Shown here piece by piece: positions 1-7,441 of a stretch of 29,257 bases of DNA. The position numbers and the translations under genes were made by a program. The first letter of the stretch is position 1; the number at the start of each line of letters is the position of its first letter. Source of the DNA: an uncultured Lachnospiraceae bacterium (GTDB taxonomy: Bacteria > Bacillota > Clostridia > Lachnospirales > Lachnospiraceae); NCBI GenBank assembly GCA_937910785.1, contig CALDLG010000091.1:1-29257 (forward strand). The letters are read 5' to 3'. The notes under the pieces were generated by a model. The model was not told the DNA's origin, did no database searches, and saw only the letters and a list, made by a program, of their open reading frames with translations.

Positions 1-468
1 CATGCAGACATTCATTCTGCGCTTATGGCAGGCCGCCGTCAGATCCTCCAGATCCTCCATCGTGCCGAGCTTCTCCTGCACTTTTCGAAAATCGGATACC
101 GCATAGCCTCCATCGGAACGTCCCTTCGGCGTGTCCAGAAATGGCATGAGATGAATATAATTGACATTGCACTTTTCCAGATAATCCAGCCTGCTCTCCA
201 CGCCCTTCATATTCCCGGCAAAATTATCGATATAAAACATCATGCCGAGCATATCGTTCTTCTTATACCAGTCCGGCTGCTTCTCCCGCTCCATATCCTG
301 TGCTTTCAGCAAATCGCCGCGTTCCTCATAAAACTCTTCCATCCGGTCGCAGAGCTCCGCAAACATGGAACTGTTATCATACAACTCCATATAGAGCCAG
401 CGCAGCTCGTCAAAATGCTTTTCGAACCGTTCCTGATACGGTTCTTTCCCTTTTTTCCCCATGCTCAT
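1..468 (-). CDS. GH13 amylosucrase-like alpha-glucan enzyme (N-terminal 156 residues, cut by window edge)
   Basis: The leftward frame from ATG 468 (MSMGKKGKEPYQERF...) runs off the window edge. It matches the start of the GH13 amylosucrase-type family: an N-terminal helical segment (FDELRWLYMELYDN, around residues 20-33), then entry into the (beta/alpha)8 barrel with DMLGMMFYIDNFAGN, YIHLMPFLDTP and DGGYAVSDFRKVQ. The catalytic Asp and Glu lie beyond the window. Amylosucrases convert sucrose to alpha-glucan plus fructose, but some relatives hydrolyse or phosphorolyse sucrose, so the reaction is uncertain. The start is set by a purine-rich AGGGCAGGGAAG just upstream; ATG 462 is an alternative. 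It begins 15 bp after the fructokinase stop, so it is the third gene of the leftward sucrose unit. No signal peptide is seen, so it is probably cytoplasmic. Confidence 0.8.
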   Translation of the reverse strand, partial: MSMGKKGKEPYQERFEKHFDELRWLYMELYDNSSMFAELCDRMEEFYEERGDLLKAQDMEREKQPDWYKKNDMLGMMFYIDNFAGNMKGVESRLDYLEKCNVNYIHLMPFLDTPKGRSDGGYAVSDFRKVQEKLGTMEDLEDLTAACHKRRMNVCM

Positions 469-483
469 CTTCCCTGCCCTTTC

Positions 484-1512
484 TTACCTGTTCTCTTTTT
501 CCGCCAGAAACGCTTCCACTTCTTCCCTCTTTGGCATCACGCGGAGCGCGCCCTTTCTCGTCGTCACGATAGAAGCGGCCGCATTGGCGAACCGCAGCAT
601 CTCTCTTAACTGTTCTTCCGTGCACGCCCTGCAGCTTTCCTCAAAAAACTTCCCGCTCTCCGCCGCTTCCTCCGGTCCCTCTCCCGGTAACAGAGCTTCC
701 AGCGCGTAGTTTAAGATACAGGCACAGAAAGTATCTCCCGCTCCCGTCGTTTCCACGGTCTTCTCCTGCACGAATGCCGGACATTCCACCCGCAGCGATT
801 CCGTATAGGCCCGGCTTCCCTCTTTCCCCATGGAAAGCAGGATGAGCGGAATCCGAAACCGCTCCCGAATCCAGTCTATCCCTCTGTCAAAATCCGCCTC
901 TCCGGTCAGCCACTGTATCTCATTATCCGAAATCTTCAAAATCTGGCAATGCGCCATCCCATACAAAATCTGCTCTCTCGCATCCTCCAGGCTTCCCCAC
1001 AGGGACTCCCTCAAATTGGGATCAAAGGACAACACCGCCCCGCTCTCCCCTGCCATGTCGATTGCCCTGCGCGTCGCAAGACGGCAGCCCTCATGTGTCA
1101 TTGACAGCGAACCGTAATGGAAAATCCGGCTGTCCTTTATCAGCGTCTCATCCAGATCTTCCTCTTCCAGCGCCATATCGGCCCCCGGATTCCGGTAAAA
1201 GGAAAACTCCCGGTCCCCGTCCTCCAGCGTATGAACGAAGGCTAACGTTGTCCGCACATCCCTGCTCTTCTTTAACCCGCGGGTTTCGATTCCCACGTCC
1301 TGCAGCGCCTTCATAAGCTGTTTTCCGAAAATATCCTCTCCGATCTTGCCGATGAAAGCGGTCTTCTTCGAAAGACAATTTAACATCGCAAGCACATTAC
1401 AGGGCGCACCTCCCGGATTCGCCTCCAGCAGCGGATTTCCCTGAGCGCTGACGCCGTTTTCCGTAAAGTCAATCAGTAATTCCCCTAATGCCGTAACATC
1501 ATATGTTTTCAT
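484..1512 (-). CDS. scrK: PfkB-family carbohydrate kinase, probable fructokinase
   Basis: A 342-residue ribokinase/PfkB sugar kinase, close to the usual length. The N-terminus has the GELLIDF signature (10-16) and the NPGGAPCNVLAMLNCL substrate/lid motif. The C-terminus has ETTGAGDTFCACIL, where GAGD (257-260) forms the anion hole and Asp260 is the expected catalytic base. Fructokinase activity (fructose to fructose-6-phosphate) is inferred from context: it sits between a LacI regulator and a GH13 sucrose enzyme and opposite a GH32 fructosidase, both of which release free fructose. ATG 1512 is preceded by GGGAGGAAT. It is cotranscribed with lacI (57-bp gap containing a small GC hairpin) and is therefore probably sucrose-induced. 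2-keto-3-deoxygluconate kinase is a less likely alternative. Confidence 0.9.
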   Translation of the reverse strand: MKTYDVTALGELLIDFTENGVSAQGNPLLEANPGGAPCNVLAMLNCLSKKTAFIGKIGEDIFGKQLMKALQDVGIETRGLKKSRDVRTTLAFVHTLEDGDREFSFYRNPGADMALEEEDLDETLIKDSRIFHYGSLSMTHEGCRLATRRAIDMAGESGAVLSFDPNLRESLWGSLEDAREQILYGMAHCQILKISDNEIQWLTGEADFDRGIDWIRERFRIPLILLSMGKEGSRAYTESLRVECPAFVQEKTVETTGAGDTFCACILNYALEALLPGEGPEEAAESGKFFEESCRACTEEQLREMLRFANAAASIVTTRKGALRVMPKREEVEAFLAEKENR

Positions 1513-1521
1513 ATTCCTCCC

Positions 1522-1539
1522 GCCGGGTTATGCCCCGGC
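1522..1539. repeat. small GC hairpin between lacI and scrK
   Basis: GCCGGG (1522-1527) and CCCGGC (1534-1539) form a perfect 6-bp stem with a 6-nt loop, directly upstream of the fructokinase ribosome-binding site. No U-tract follows, so it is not a clear terminator. It could affect mRNA stability or translation of scrK. The hairpin is visible; any role is a guess. Confidence 0.35.
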
Positions 1540-1569
1540 CCTCCTTTCCTTCTCCCTGTACCGTCATCA

Positions 1570-2598
1570 TCAGCCCGTCGTTTCCCGTCTGTACAGCACC
1601 GGCGTAATAATTTTATGAATCGGTTCCTTTAACGGAACCGGCCTTCTTTTCTTTCGTTCCTCCATCTGCTCCACTAACAGGCTTACCGCCTCGTAAGCAA
1701 GCTTATCGATCTGCTGCCCCACCGTACTGATGGGTATCACGGCTTCCCGCGATATGAGCGAATTATCAAATCCGACGATGAGATAATCCTCCGGCAGTTT
1801 TCCGTACTTTCGAAACAGCAGATTAATCAGAATATTGGCAAGCGTATCGCTGGACACAAAAATTCCCTTTTTCTGACCGGCATAAGCGGTTTCTATCAGT
1901 TCGAGCACATCGGTCATCTGCGCCTTCACATCCTCATGGGTATGTCCAAACTCCCGCAGAATCAGTTTGCTGCGCAGTCCATGCTCCTCACAGAAGCCCG
2001 TAAAACCCCAGATCCGCCCGCTGGCCGGAATTTTTTCATTACAGGGACTGTTGATATGAAGCAGAATATCGCAATCCTGCTTCGCAAGAAGCCCGGCCGC
2101 CTGATATCCTCCCATATAGTTATCCGTATTGACACTGCAGATATACTGATCCTCCCGCTCGATCGCCACGATGGGAACAGGCAGCCCGGCCAGTTCTTTG
2201 GAGGAAATGGTATGGCTCATGATAATCAGCCCCTCTATTTTATAGGCGAGAAGCTCCTGAATATAACTCCGCTCCGTTTCCTCTTTTTCGTTGCCGGTAA
2301 AAACCAGAAATTTATAACCAAAATCCGGATAAGTGGATAAAATCCGGTCTAACATCTCCGAATAAAAATGATAATACAGGTCCGGGATGATCACACCGAT
2401 GAATTCCGTCTTACCGTTTGCAAGAATCCTTGCGACTTTATTCTCCTGATAATTCAGGGCGACGAGCGCATCCGATATGATCTGCTGATTTTCGAGGGTC
2501 AGCGAATCCATATCATTGAAGTAACGTGAAATCGTTGTTTTGGAAAAGTTCGTATACTTTGCAATGTCGTCAAACGTGACATTTTTCTTCCTCGCCAT
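1570..2598 (-). CDS. LacI/GalR-family regulator of sucrose/fructan genes
   Basis: A LacI-type repressor of 342 residues. The N-terminal helix-turn-helix and hinge helix are clear (VTFDDIAKYTNFSKTTISRYF at residues 7-27; hinge ENKVARILANGKT near 52-64), followed by a periplasmic-binding-protein-like sugar sensor (FIGVIIPDLYYHFYSEML, IEGLIIMSH, IVGFDNSLIS, PISTVGQQI). ATG 2598 is preferred over the upstream in-frame ATG 2610 because GGAGG lies 5 nt before 2598 and overlaps the upstream codons. It diverges from the binding-protein gene. Palindromic operators over the rightward start site and upstream of its own promoter imply control of both units and self-regulation. The inducer is unknown; sucrose, fructose or a phosphorylated derivative are the obvious candidates. 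Confidence 0.92.
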   Translation of the reverse strand: MARKKNVTFDDIAKYTNFSKTTISRYFNDMDSLTLENQQIISDALVALNYQENKVARILANGKTEFIGVIIPDLYYHFYSEMLDRILSTYPDFGYKFLVFTGNEKEETERSYIQELLAYKIEGLIIMSHTISSKELAGLPVPIVAIEREDQYICSVNTDNYMGGYQAAGLLAKQDCDILLHINSPCNEKIPASGRIWGFTGFCEEHGLRSKLILREFGHTHEDVKAQMTDVLELIETAYAGQKKGIFVSSDTLANILINLLFRKYGKLPEDYLIVGFDNSLISREAVIPISTVGQQIDKLAYEAVSLLVEQMEERKKRRPVPLKEPIHKIITPVLYRRETTG

Positions 2599-2673
2599 AG
2601 TAACCTCCATGCTTTATAGTCCGGCCATGCCTCTGATCCCGGAACAGGCAGGCCGCCTTCCGCTCCTGTGCCA

Positions 2674-2702
2674 AGTATAGCAAATATCAAAACAGGAAAC
2701 AA
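2674..2702 (-). promoter_or_regulatory. promoter of the lacI-scrK-GH13 unit
   Basis: On the minus strand, TTGTTT (2697-2702), a 17-bp spacer and TATACT (2674-2679) form a sigma-A-type promoter about 75 bp upstream of lacI. The nearest operators lie just upstream of its -35 box. Confidence 0.6.
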
Positions 2703-2705
2703 GAT

Positions 2706-2740
2706 AAATCGGTTAAGTTACCGGTTTAGTAACCAGTTTT
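2706..2740. promoter_or_regulatory. LacI-type operator cluster, left (three sites)
   Basis: Three variants of a NTAACCGGTTAN palindrome occur in tandem: AATCGGTT, TTACCGGTTTA and TAACCAGTTTT. Their centres, at about 2710/2711, 2722/2723 and 2734/2735, are spaced exactly 12 bp apart. They sit immediately upstream of the leftward -35 element. The identical core in the right-hand cluster supports recognition by the adjacent LacI protein. Confidence 0.65.
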
Positions 2741-2802
2741 GTCACATCTGCATAAATTCTTCTTTTCGAACACAGCACATGTCACAAACTTTTCTTTTCT
2801 TA

Positions 2803-2831
2803 TTGACGCAATCCTTTTTGCCTGTTACGAT
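2803..2831 (+). promoter_or_regulatory. promoter of the sucrose importer-GH32 operon
   Basis: TTGACG (2803-2808), a 17-bp spacer and TACGAT (2826-2831) give a good sigma-A-type promoter. The transcription start would fall near 2838, directly against the right-hand operator cluster, which suits simple repression. Confidence 0.7.
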
Positions 2832-2840
2832 AAATGCATA

Positions 2841-2867
2841 AAGTAACCGGTTACTTAACCGATTACT
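2841..2867. promoter_or_regulatory. LacI-type operator cluster, right (two sites)
   Basis: A perfect 16-bp palindrome AAGTAACCGGTTACTT (2841-2856) is followed by a degenerate copy (TTAACCGATTACT) centred 12 bp further on. The pair covers the expected transcription start of the importer operon. Its centre is about 126 bp from the middle site of the left cluster, so DNA looping is possible. Confidence 0.8.
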
Positions 2868-2913
2868 CTCATTAAAAAACAAAACACAACAAATCAGAAC
2901 AGGAGGATTCGCG

Positions 2914-4287
2914 ATGAAAAGAAAAGCGTTAGCACACGTCTGTCTGGGACTTTCCCTGGCGCTTCTGTCATCTTCACTCACAGGCTGCACATTCGGTTTC
3001 GCCAGCGACCCGGATGATCCTGATGAAGAAGTCAGAGAAGAGCCCATCGATACTTCGGTGGACACCTTTCAGTACGACCCGTCCCTCGACGGAACAAGCA
3101 TTACACTCTTAAATTCCAAAGCGGAAATTCAGGTGGCTCTTGAGAAAATGAGCGCCGAATACGAAAGCCGGTCCGGCGTCCATGTGGAGGTCATGCCCGT
3201 CACCGACGGTGACTCCCCTTATACGAAGGTCGTCAGCCTGTATAATTCCGGAAACCCGCCTACGATGTCCATTCTGGATACGACGGACGTCATTGCTCTG
3301 GCGGAAGAAAAAGCCGCGGACCTGACGGAAGAACTCTGGACTGCGGAAGCTGACGGTTATCTGACGGAGGTAAACGGCAAAATTTACAGTTTTCCTCTCT
3401 GCATCGAAGGACGCGGCATTATCTATAACCGCGCCGTCATCGAAGAAACGCTGGGCGAACCTTTTGATCCCGCTTCCATCACCACGCTTTCAGACTTTAA
3501 CAGGCTTCTGGACCGGCTCGCCGCCTCCGGCATGGAAAGGCCGCTCTCTCTGGCCAAGGAAGACTGGTCTCTGGGCGCACATCAGCTGCAATATATTTAT
3601 GAAACCTATAACGGCACCTCCGAAGGCGCGCAGGAAGTGATCGGGCAGATCAAAGCAGGACAGCTTGATTTAAACACCTATCCGAGAATGAACGAGTTTC
3701 TGGATGCATTTGATCTTCTGCGAAGCTATAACGTCTCCCTCAAAGACCCTCTGGGCGCCGATTATGACGAGATGGCAATTGATCTTGCGGACGGCAAGAC
3801 CGCTTTCTGGTTCAACGGAAACTGGGCATGGCCGAATCTGTCGGAAGCGGGTGCGGAAAATGAAGATGCCTACGGCTTTCTTCCCTATTTCCTGAACGAC
3901 GATCCGAATGATTTCGCCAATCAGAAGATACAGGCCTCTCCTTCCAAACAGGTGATGCTGGATGGTCAGATGGCTTCGGATAAAGAACAGGCCGCGGCAA
4001 AAGAATTCTTAAACTGGATCGTTTACAGCGAAATCGGTCAGCAGATGCTCGTAAAAACCTGCAATATCATTCCGCCCTTTCAGAACAATCCCTATGAACC
4101 GGGAGATCCGCTGAGCCGGGATATCTACATAAAGGTTCATAACGATGAGGCATTCAACGCTTCCGCTATCGTTCCAAACGACCATTGGGCGGTTCTTGGC
4201 GCGGCAATGCAGAAATATCTGGCGGGCAGAAGCGACAGACAGGAACTCATTGACTCCATCCGGGCTTACTGGGATGAACAGGAATAA
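2914..4287 (+). CDS. ABC transporter sugar-binding lipoprotein
   Basis: A 457-residue family-1 extracellular solute-binding protein. It starts with a lipoprotein signal peptide: basic MKRK, a hydrophobic core, and lipobox LTGC with Cys25 as the lipidated residue. An acidic linker (DDPDEEVREEPID) follows, then the MalE-like two-lobe domain (ITLLNSKAEIQVALEKMSAEYE, RGIIYNRAVIEE, GKTAFWFNGNWAWPNL, AKEFLNWIVYSEIGQQML). AGGAGG lies 7 nt before ATG 2914. It is the first gene of an operon with two permeases and a GH32 enzyme, so the likely ligand is sucrose or short fructo-oligosaccharides. The specificity is inferred from neighbours. Confidence 0.92.
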   Translation: MKRKALAHVCLGLSLALLSSSLTGCTFGFASDPDDPDEEVREEPIDTSVDTFQYDPSLDGTSITLLNSKAEIQVALEKMSAEYESRSGVHVEVMPVTDGDSPYTKVVSLYNSGNPPTMSILDTTDVIALAEEKAADLTEELWTAEADGYLTEVNGKIYSFPLCIEGRGIIYNRAVIEETLGEPFDPASITTLSDFNRLLDRLAASGMERPLSLAKEDWSLGAHQLQYIYETYNGTSEGAQEVIGQIKAGQLDLNTYPRMNEFLDAFDLLRSYNVSLKDPLGADYDEMAIDLADGKTAFWFNGNWAWPNLSEAGAENEDAYGFLPYFLNDDPNDFANQKIQASPSKQVMLDGQMASDKEQAAAKEFLNWIVYSEIGQQMLVKTCNIIPPFQNNPYEPGDPLSRDIYIKVHNDEAFNASAIVPNDHWAVLGAAMQKYLAGRSDRQELIDSIRAYWDEQE

Positions 4288-4327
4288 ACACCATGATTCC
4301 ATCAAACTTAAAGGAGGTTAAAATAAT

Positions 4328-5200
4328 ATGAAATCCAAAAGCAATGGAAAAGATTTCTGTACCTTTGCACTACCCGGCTTATTCTGCTTTCTTGCCGTTG
4401 TTATTGTTCCGTTTCTTTACGGCGTCTACCTGACGCTGACGGACTGGAACGGCGTATCAAACGACAAGAACTTCGTCGGTCTGAAAAATTTTGCGGGCGT
4501 CATCAGGGATACCCAGTTCTGGTCCTCCCTTCTCCTGACCTTCCGCTACGTTATTTTCGTTGTAATCATCGTTAACGTCATCGCCTTTGCGATCGCCTGG
4601 CTTCTGACAAGAGGCATCAGGGGCCAGAATTTCTTCCGTGCAGGCTTCTTTACACCGAACCTGATCGGTGGTATCGTATTAGGATATATCTGGCAGTTTG
4701 TCTTCTCCAGAGTTTTCGTCAGCATCGGCGATTCCACCGGATGGGGGGCGTTTGAAGCCTCCTGGCTATCCGATCCCGCCAAAGCGTTTGCCGCGCTTGT
4801 CATCGTTTCGGTCTGGCAGCTGTCCGGCTATATGATCCTGATCTATGTGGCGGGCTTTATGGGACTGAGCGAGGACGTCCTGGAGGCTGCAAGCATTGAC
4901 GGAGCCTCCGGTTTTATCAAGCTGAAAAACATTATCATGCCGCTCATGATGTCCTCCGTGACCATCTGCCTGTTTTTAACGCTTTCCCGCGCCTTCATGG
5001 TATACGATGTAAACCTGTCCCTGACGGCGGGAGCGCCCTATGGCACGACGGAGATGGCGGCAATGCACGTTTATGAGAAAGCCTTCACCTCCAGACAGTT
5101 CGGCGTCGGGCAGGCGGAAGCGCTTGTTCTCTTCATCATCACCGCCTGCATCAGCGGACTTCAGGTATATCTGACGAAGAAAAAGGAGGTAGAGGCATAA
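4328..5200 (+). CDS. ABC sugar transporter permease, MalF/UgpA type
   Basis: A 290-residue inner-membrane permease with about six transmembrane helices, beginning FALPGLFCFLAVVIVPFLYG. The cytoplasmic EAA loop that docks the ATPase is present (EAASIDG, 186-192, continuing to IIMPLM). It follows the binding-protein gene by 40 bp with AAAGGAGG upstream, and its stop overlaps the start of the next permease (TAATG), indicating translational coupling. No ATPase gene lies in the operon. Sugar importers of this type in Firmicutes often use a shared MsmK-like ATPase encoded elsewhere, and that is probably the case here. Confidence 0.93.
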   Translation: MKSKSNGKDFCTFALPGLFCFLAVVIVPFLYGVYLTLTDWNGVSNDKNFVGLKNFAGVIRDTQFWSSLLLTFRYVIFVVIIVNVIAFAIAWLLTRGIRGQNFFRAGFFTPNLIGGIVLGYIWQFVFSRVFVSIGDSTGWGAFEASWLSDPAKAFAALVIVSVWQLSGYMILIYVAGFMGLSEDVLEAASIDGASGFIKLKNIIMPLMMSSVTICLFLTLSRAFMVYDVNLSLTAGAPYGTTEMAAMHVYEKAFTSRQFGVGQAEALVLFIITACISGLQVYLTKKKEVEA

Positions 5201-6060
5201 TGAAACAAACAACCGTCGGCGGAAACCGCAGAAAAATAATAAACGCACTGATGATGGCCGGATTAATCGTTATTTTTATCGCTTATATGTTTCCCTTTGT
5301 CATGGTCGTTATCAACTCCTTAAAACAGAAACGCGACATTATCAAGAGTCCGTTTTCATGGCTTTTTACCATTAAGGGCCTGTCCTTTGACAACTTTGTA
5401 AAGGCATTTACGCAGATGGATTTCCTGAATGCTTTCAAGAATTCCCTGATCGTAACCATTTCGGCTACCGCGCTCGTAACGCTGCTCGCCGCAATGTTAG
5501 CCTACTATATCGTGCGCCATAAAAACTGGATTTCGAATATGACCTTCGCCCTGATGGTGGCTTCCATGATCATTCCGTTTCAGGCGATCATGATTCCGCT
5601 CGTCAGCATTTATGGCGGCACGCTGAATATTTTAAACCACAGACTGACGCTGATTTTCATGCACACCGGATTTTCCATGGCGATGTCGGTCTTCATGTTT
5701 CACGGTTTCTTAAACGGCAATATCCCGATCGCACTGGAAGAAGCGGCCTATATCGACGGCTGCACCCACTCCCAGACGTTCTTTAAGATCGTCTTTCCGC
5801 TGCTGAAACCGATTATTTCCACGATGGTCATTTTGAACGCGCTGGCATTCTGGAACGACTTCCTGCTGCCCTCCCTCGTTCTGACCGACAAAAAACTGCT
5901 GACGCTGCCCTTATCCACCTACAGCTTCTACGGAACCTATTCCGCAGATTACGGCACAATCATGGCCGGACTTCTGTTATGCGTCATCCCGATTCTCGTT
6001 CTGTATATGGCGCTGCAGAAACAGATTATTAACGGAGTTGTGGCCGGCGCGGTCAAATAA
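5200..6060 (+). CDS. ABC sugar transporter permease, MalG/UgpE type
   Basis: A 286-residue partner permease with about six transmembrane helices (first at IINALMMAGLIVIFIAYMFPF), the PFSW...NF segment typical of MalG proteins and the EAA motif EAAYIDG (181-187) followed by IVFPLLKP. ATG 5200 shares its A with the stop of the upstream permease gene. It forms the membrane heterodimer with the upstream permease for sucrose or fructo-oligosaccharide uptake. The sugar arrives unphosphorylated, unlike in PTS-based sucrose loci. Confidence 0.93.
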   Translation: MKQTTVGGNRRKIINALMMAGLIVIFIAYMFPFVMVVINSLKQKRDIIKSPFSWLFTIKGLSFDNFVKAFTQMDFLNAFKNSLIVTISATALVTLLAAMLAYYIVRHKNWISNMTFALMVASMIIPFQAIMIPLVSIYGGTLNILNHRLTLIFMHTGFSMAMSVFMFHGFLNGNIPIALEEAAYIDGCTHSQTFFKIVFPLLKPIISTMVILNALAFWNDFLLPSLVLTDKKLLTLPLSTYSFYGTYSADYGTIMAGLLLCVIPILVLYMALQKQIINGVVAGAVK

Positions 6061-6095
6061 AAATACCGAAATAAAATGAGAAAGGCAGGGTTCCC

Positions 6096-7436
6096 ATGAA
6101 AAAGAATACACTGCATTTGAAAGCCCCCGGAAACTGGATGAACGATCCGAACGGATTCATTTACTATCGGGGAAAATATCATCTTTTTTATCAGCATTTT
6201 CCGTATGCGCCCATGTGGGGAACGATGCACTGGGGGCATGCGGTAAGTGAGGATCTGGTACACTGGGAGCATCAGGACATCGCCCTTTTTCCGACCAAAT
6301 CCTATGACCGCAACGGCGTCTTCTCCGGATGCGCGGTCGAAAAGGACGGAGAACTGTATCTCTACTACTCGGCCGTCCGTTATCTGGAAGAAGATCCGGA
6401 AAATATCCATGTATCGCTGCCTGACCGGTTCGAGACCAGCCAGGCGATGATCAGATCCAAAGACGGCTTCCTGTTTGACAACTGGAATGCCAAGAAACAG
6501 ATTATACCGGTTATCCGGGACGAGGCAGTCGGTCATCCGGCCAACACAAGGGACCCGAAGGTCTGGCAGGAAGAAGGAAACTGCTATATGATTCTCGGCA
6601 GCACCTGCGGCGGGCAGGCCGGACGCGTCCTCTTCTACCGGAGTCCGGACGGACAGAACTGGGAATACGCTTCCCAGTTCCGGCATGAGGAATTCGGCCG
6701 GATCGTGGAATGTCCCGATCTTTTCCGGCTGGGAGATTCCTATGGATTTATCGCCTCTTTCATGTTCATCGGAAAGGCAGGCGAAGGCTATGAACATCAC
6801 TCCCTCTGCGCGCCTGCCTCTTTCGACGGAACATCCTGTGCGCTTACCATTACAGGCGCCTTTCGGCCTGTCGATTACGGCCTCGACCTGTATGCGCCCC
6901 AGACCTGCCTCGACCGGGACGGGAATCGAGTCCTGATCGCATGGATGCGGATGCCGGAAGCCGTCAATACGACCGGGGAAAAACCCTGGAACGGCATGAT
7001 GTGCCTTCCCAGGGTGATAGAACAAAACGAAAATCATATTTTTTTCCGGGTACATCCGGAAGTGGATCGATATTTTTCCGAAGAAATCACAGAGGAAAAA
7101 TATGCCTCCGCAGCCGCATCCGGCATTCCCGTCCGGATACAAACCGTACTCTCCGAGGGCGCAGGCCTCACCATCGGCGGCTATCGGATATGGATCGAAC
7201 AGGGACGGGTAAAAACGGACCGAAGCCGGGTTTTCCGTAATATCAAAGGCCCTGCCCTGACCGCTTCCGCTCCGGGAAGCCGCAGCCGCCATGAACTGGA
7301 TATTTTCGTAGAACCGAATCTGATCGAAATCTTTATCGACGGCGGAGAATCTGTCATCAGCCATGTGGTCTACGATCTTGGGAATACGCTTACCGGGCAG
7401 GCTTTACGCCTTTTCGTGGGCGGAGACGGCCGTTAG
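6096..7436 (+). CDS. GH32 beta-fructofuranosidase (sucrase/fructo-oligosaccharidase)
   Basis: A 446-residue GH32 enzyme with all three active-site signatures: WMNDPNG (14-20, nucleophile Asp17), RDPKVW (from Arg152, transition-state stabiliser Asp153) and ECPDLF (Glu205 as acid/base). The five-bladed propeller is followed by a short beta-sandwich ending in EIFIDGGESVISHVVY. There is no signal peptide, so it works in the cytoplasm. Many relatives are named sucrose-6-phosphate hydrolase, but the transporter here is an ABC importer that does not phosphorylate, so the substrate is more likely free sucrose, kestose or a similar oligosaccharide. The fructose released would go to the divergent fructokinase. 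It is last in the operon, 35 bp after the permease; its stop lies 5 bp from the stop of the convergent FtsX permease, with no clear terminator between them. Confidence 0.93.
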   Translation: MKKNTLHLKAPGNWMNDPNGFIYYRGKYHLFYQHFPYAPMWGTMHWGHAVSEDLVHWEHQDIALFPTKSYDRNGVFSGCAVEKDGELYLYYSAVRYLEEDPENIHVSLPDRFETSQAMIRSKDGFLFDNWNAKKQIIPVIRDEAVGHPANTRDPKVWQEEGNCYMILGSTCGGQAGRVLFYRSPDGQNWEYASQFRHEEFGRIVECPDLFRLGDSYGFIASFMFIGKAGEGYEHHSLCAPASFDGTSCALTITGAFRPVDYGLDLYAPQTCLDRDGNRVLIAWMRMPEAVNTTGEKPWNGMMCLPRVIEQNENHIFFRVHPEVDRYFSEEITEEKYASAAASGIPVRIQTVLSEGAGLTIGGYRIWIEQGRVKTDRSRVFRNIKGPALTASAPGSRSRHELDIFVEPNLIEIFIDGGESVISHVVYDLGNTLTGQALRLFVGGDGR

Positions 7437-7441
7437 GCGCC

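Noticed and set aside
5949..7364. 471-codon leftward frame opposite the GH32 gene
   Set aside because: GH32 has all catalytic motifs in the rightward frame; the long antisense frame reflects GC-rich codon structure.
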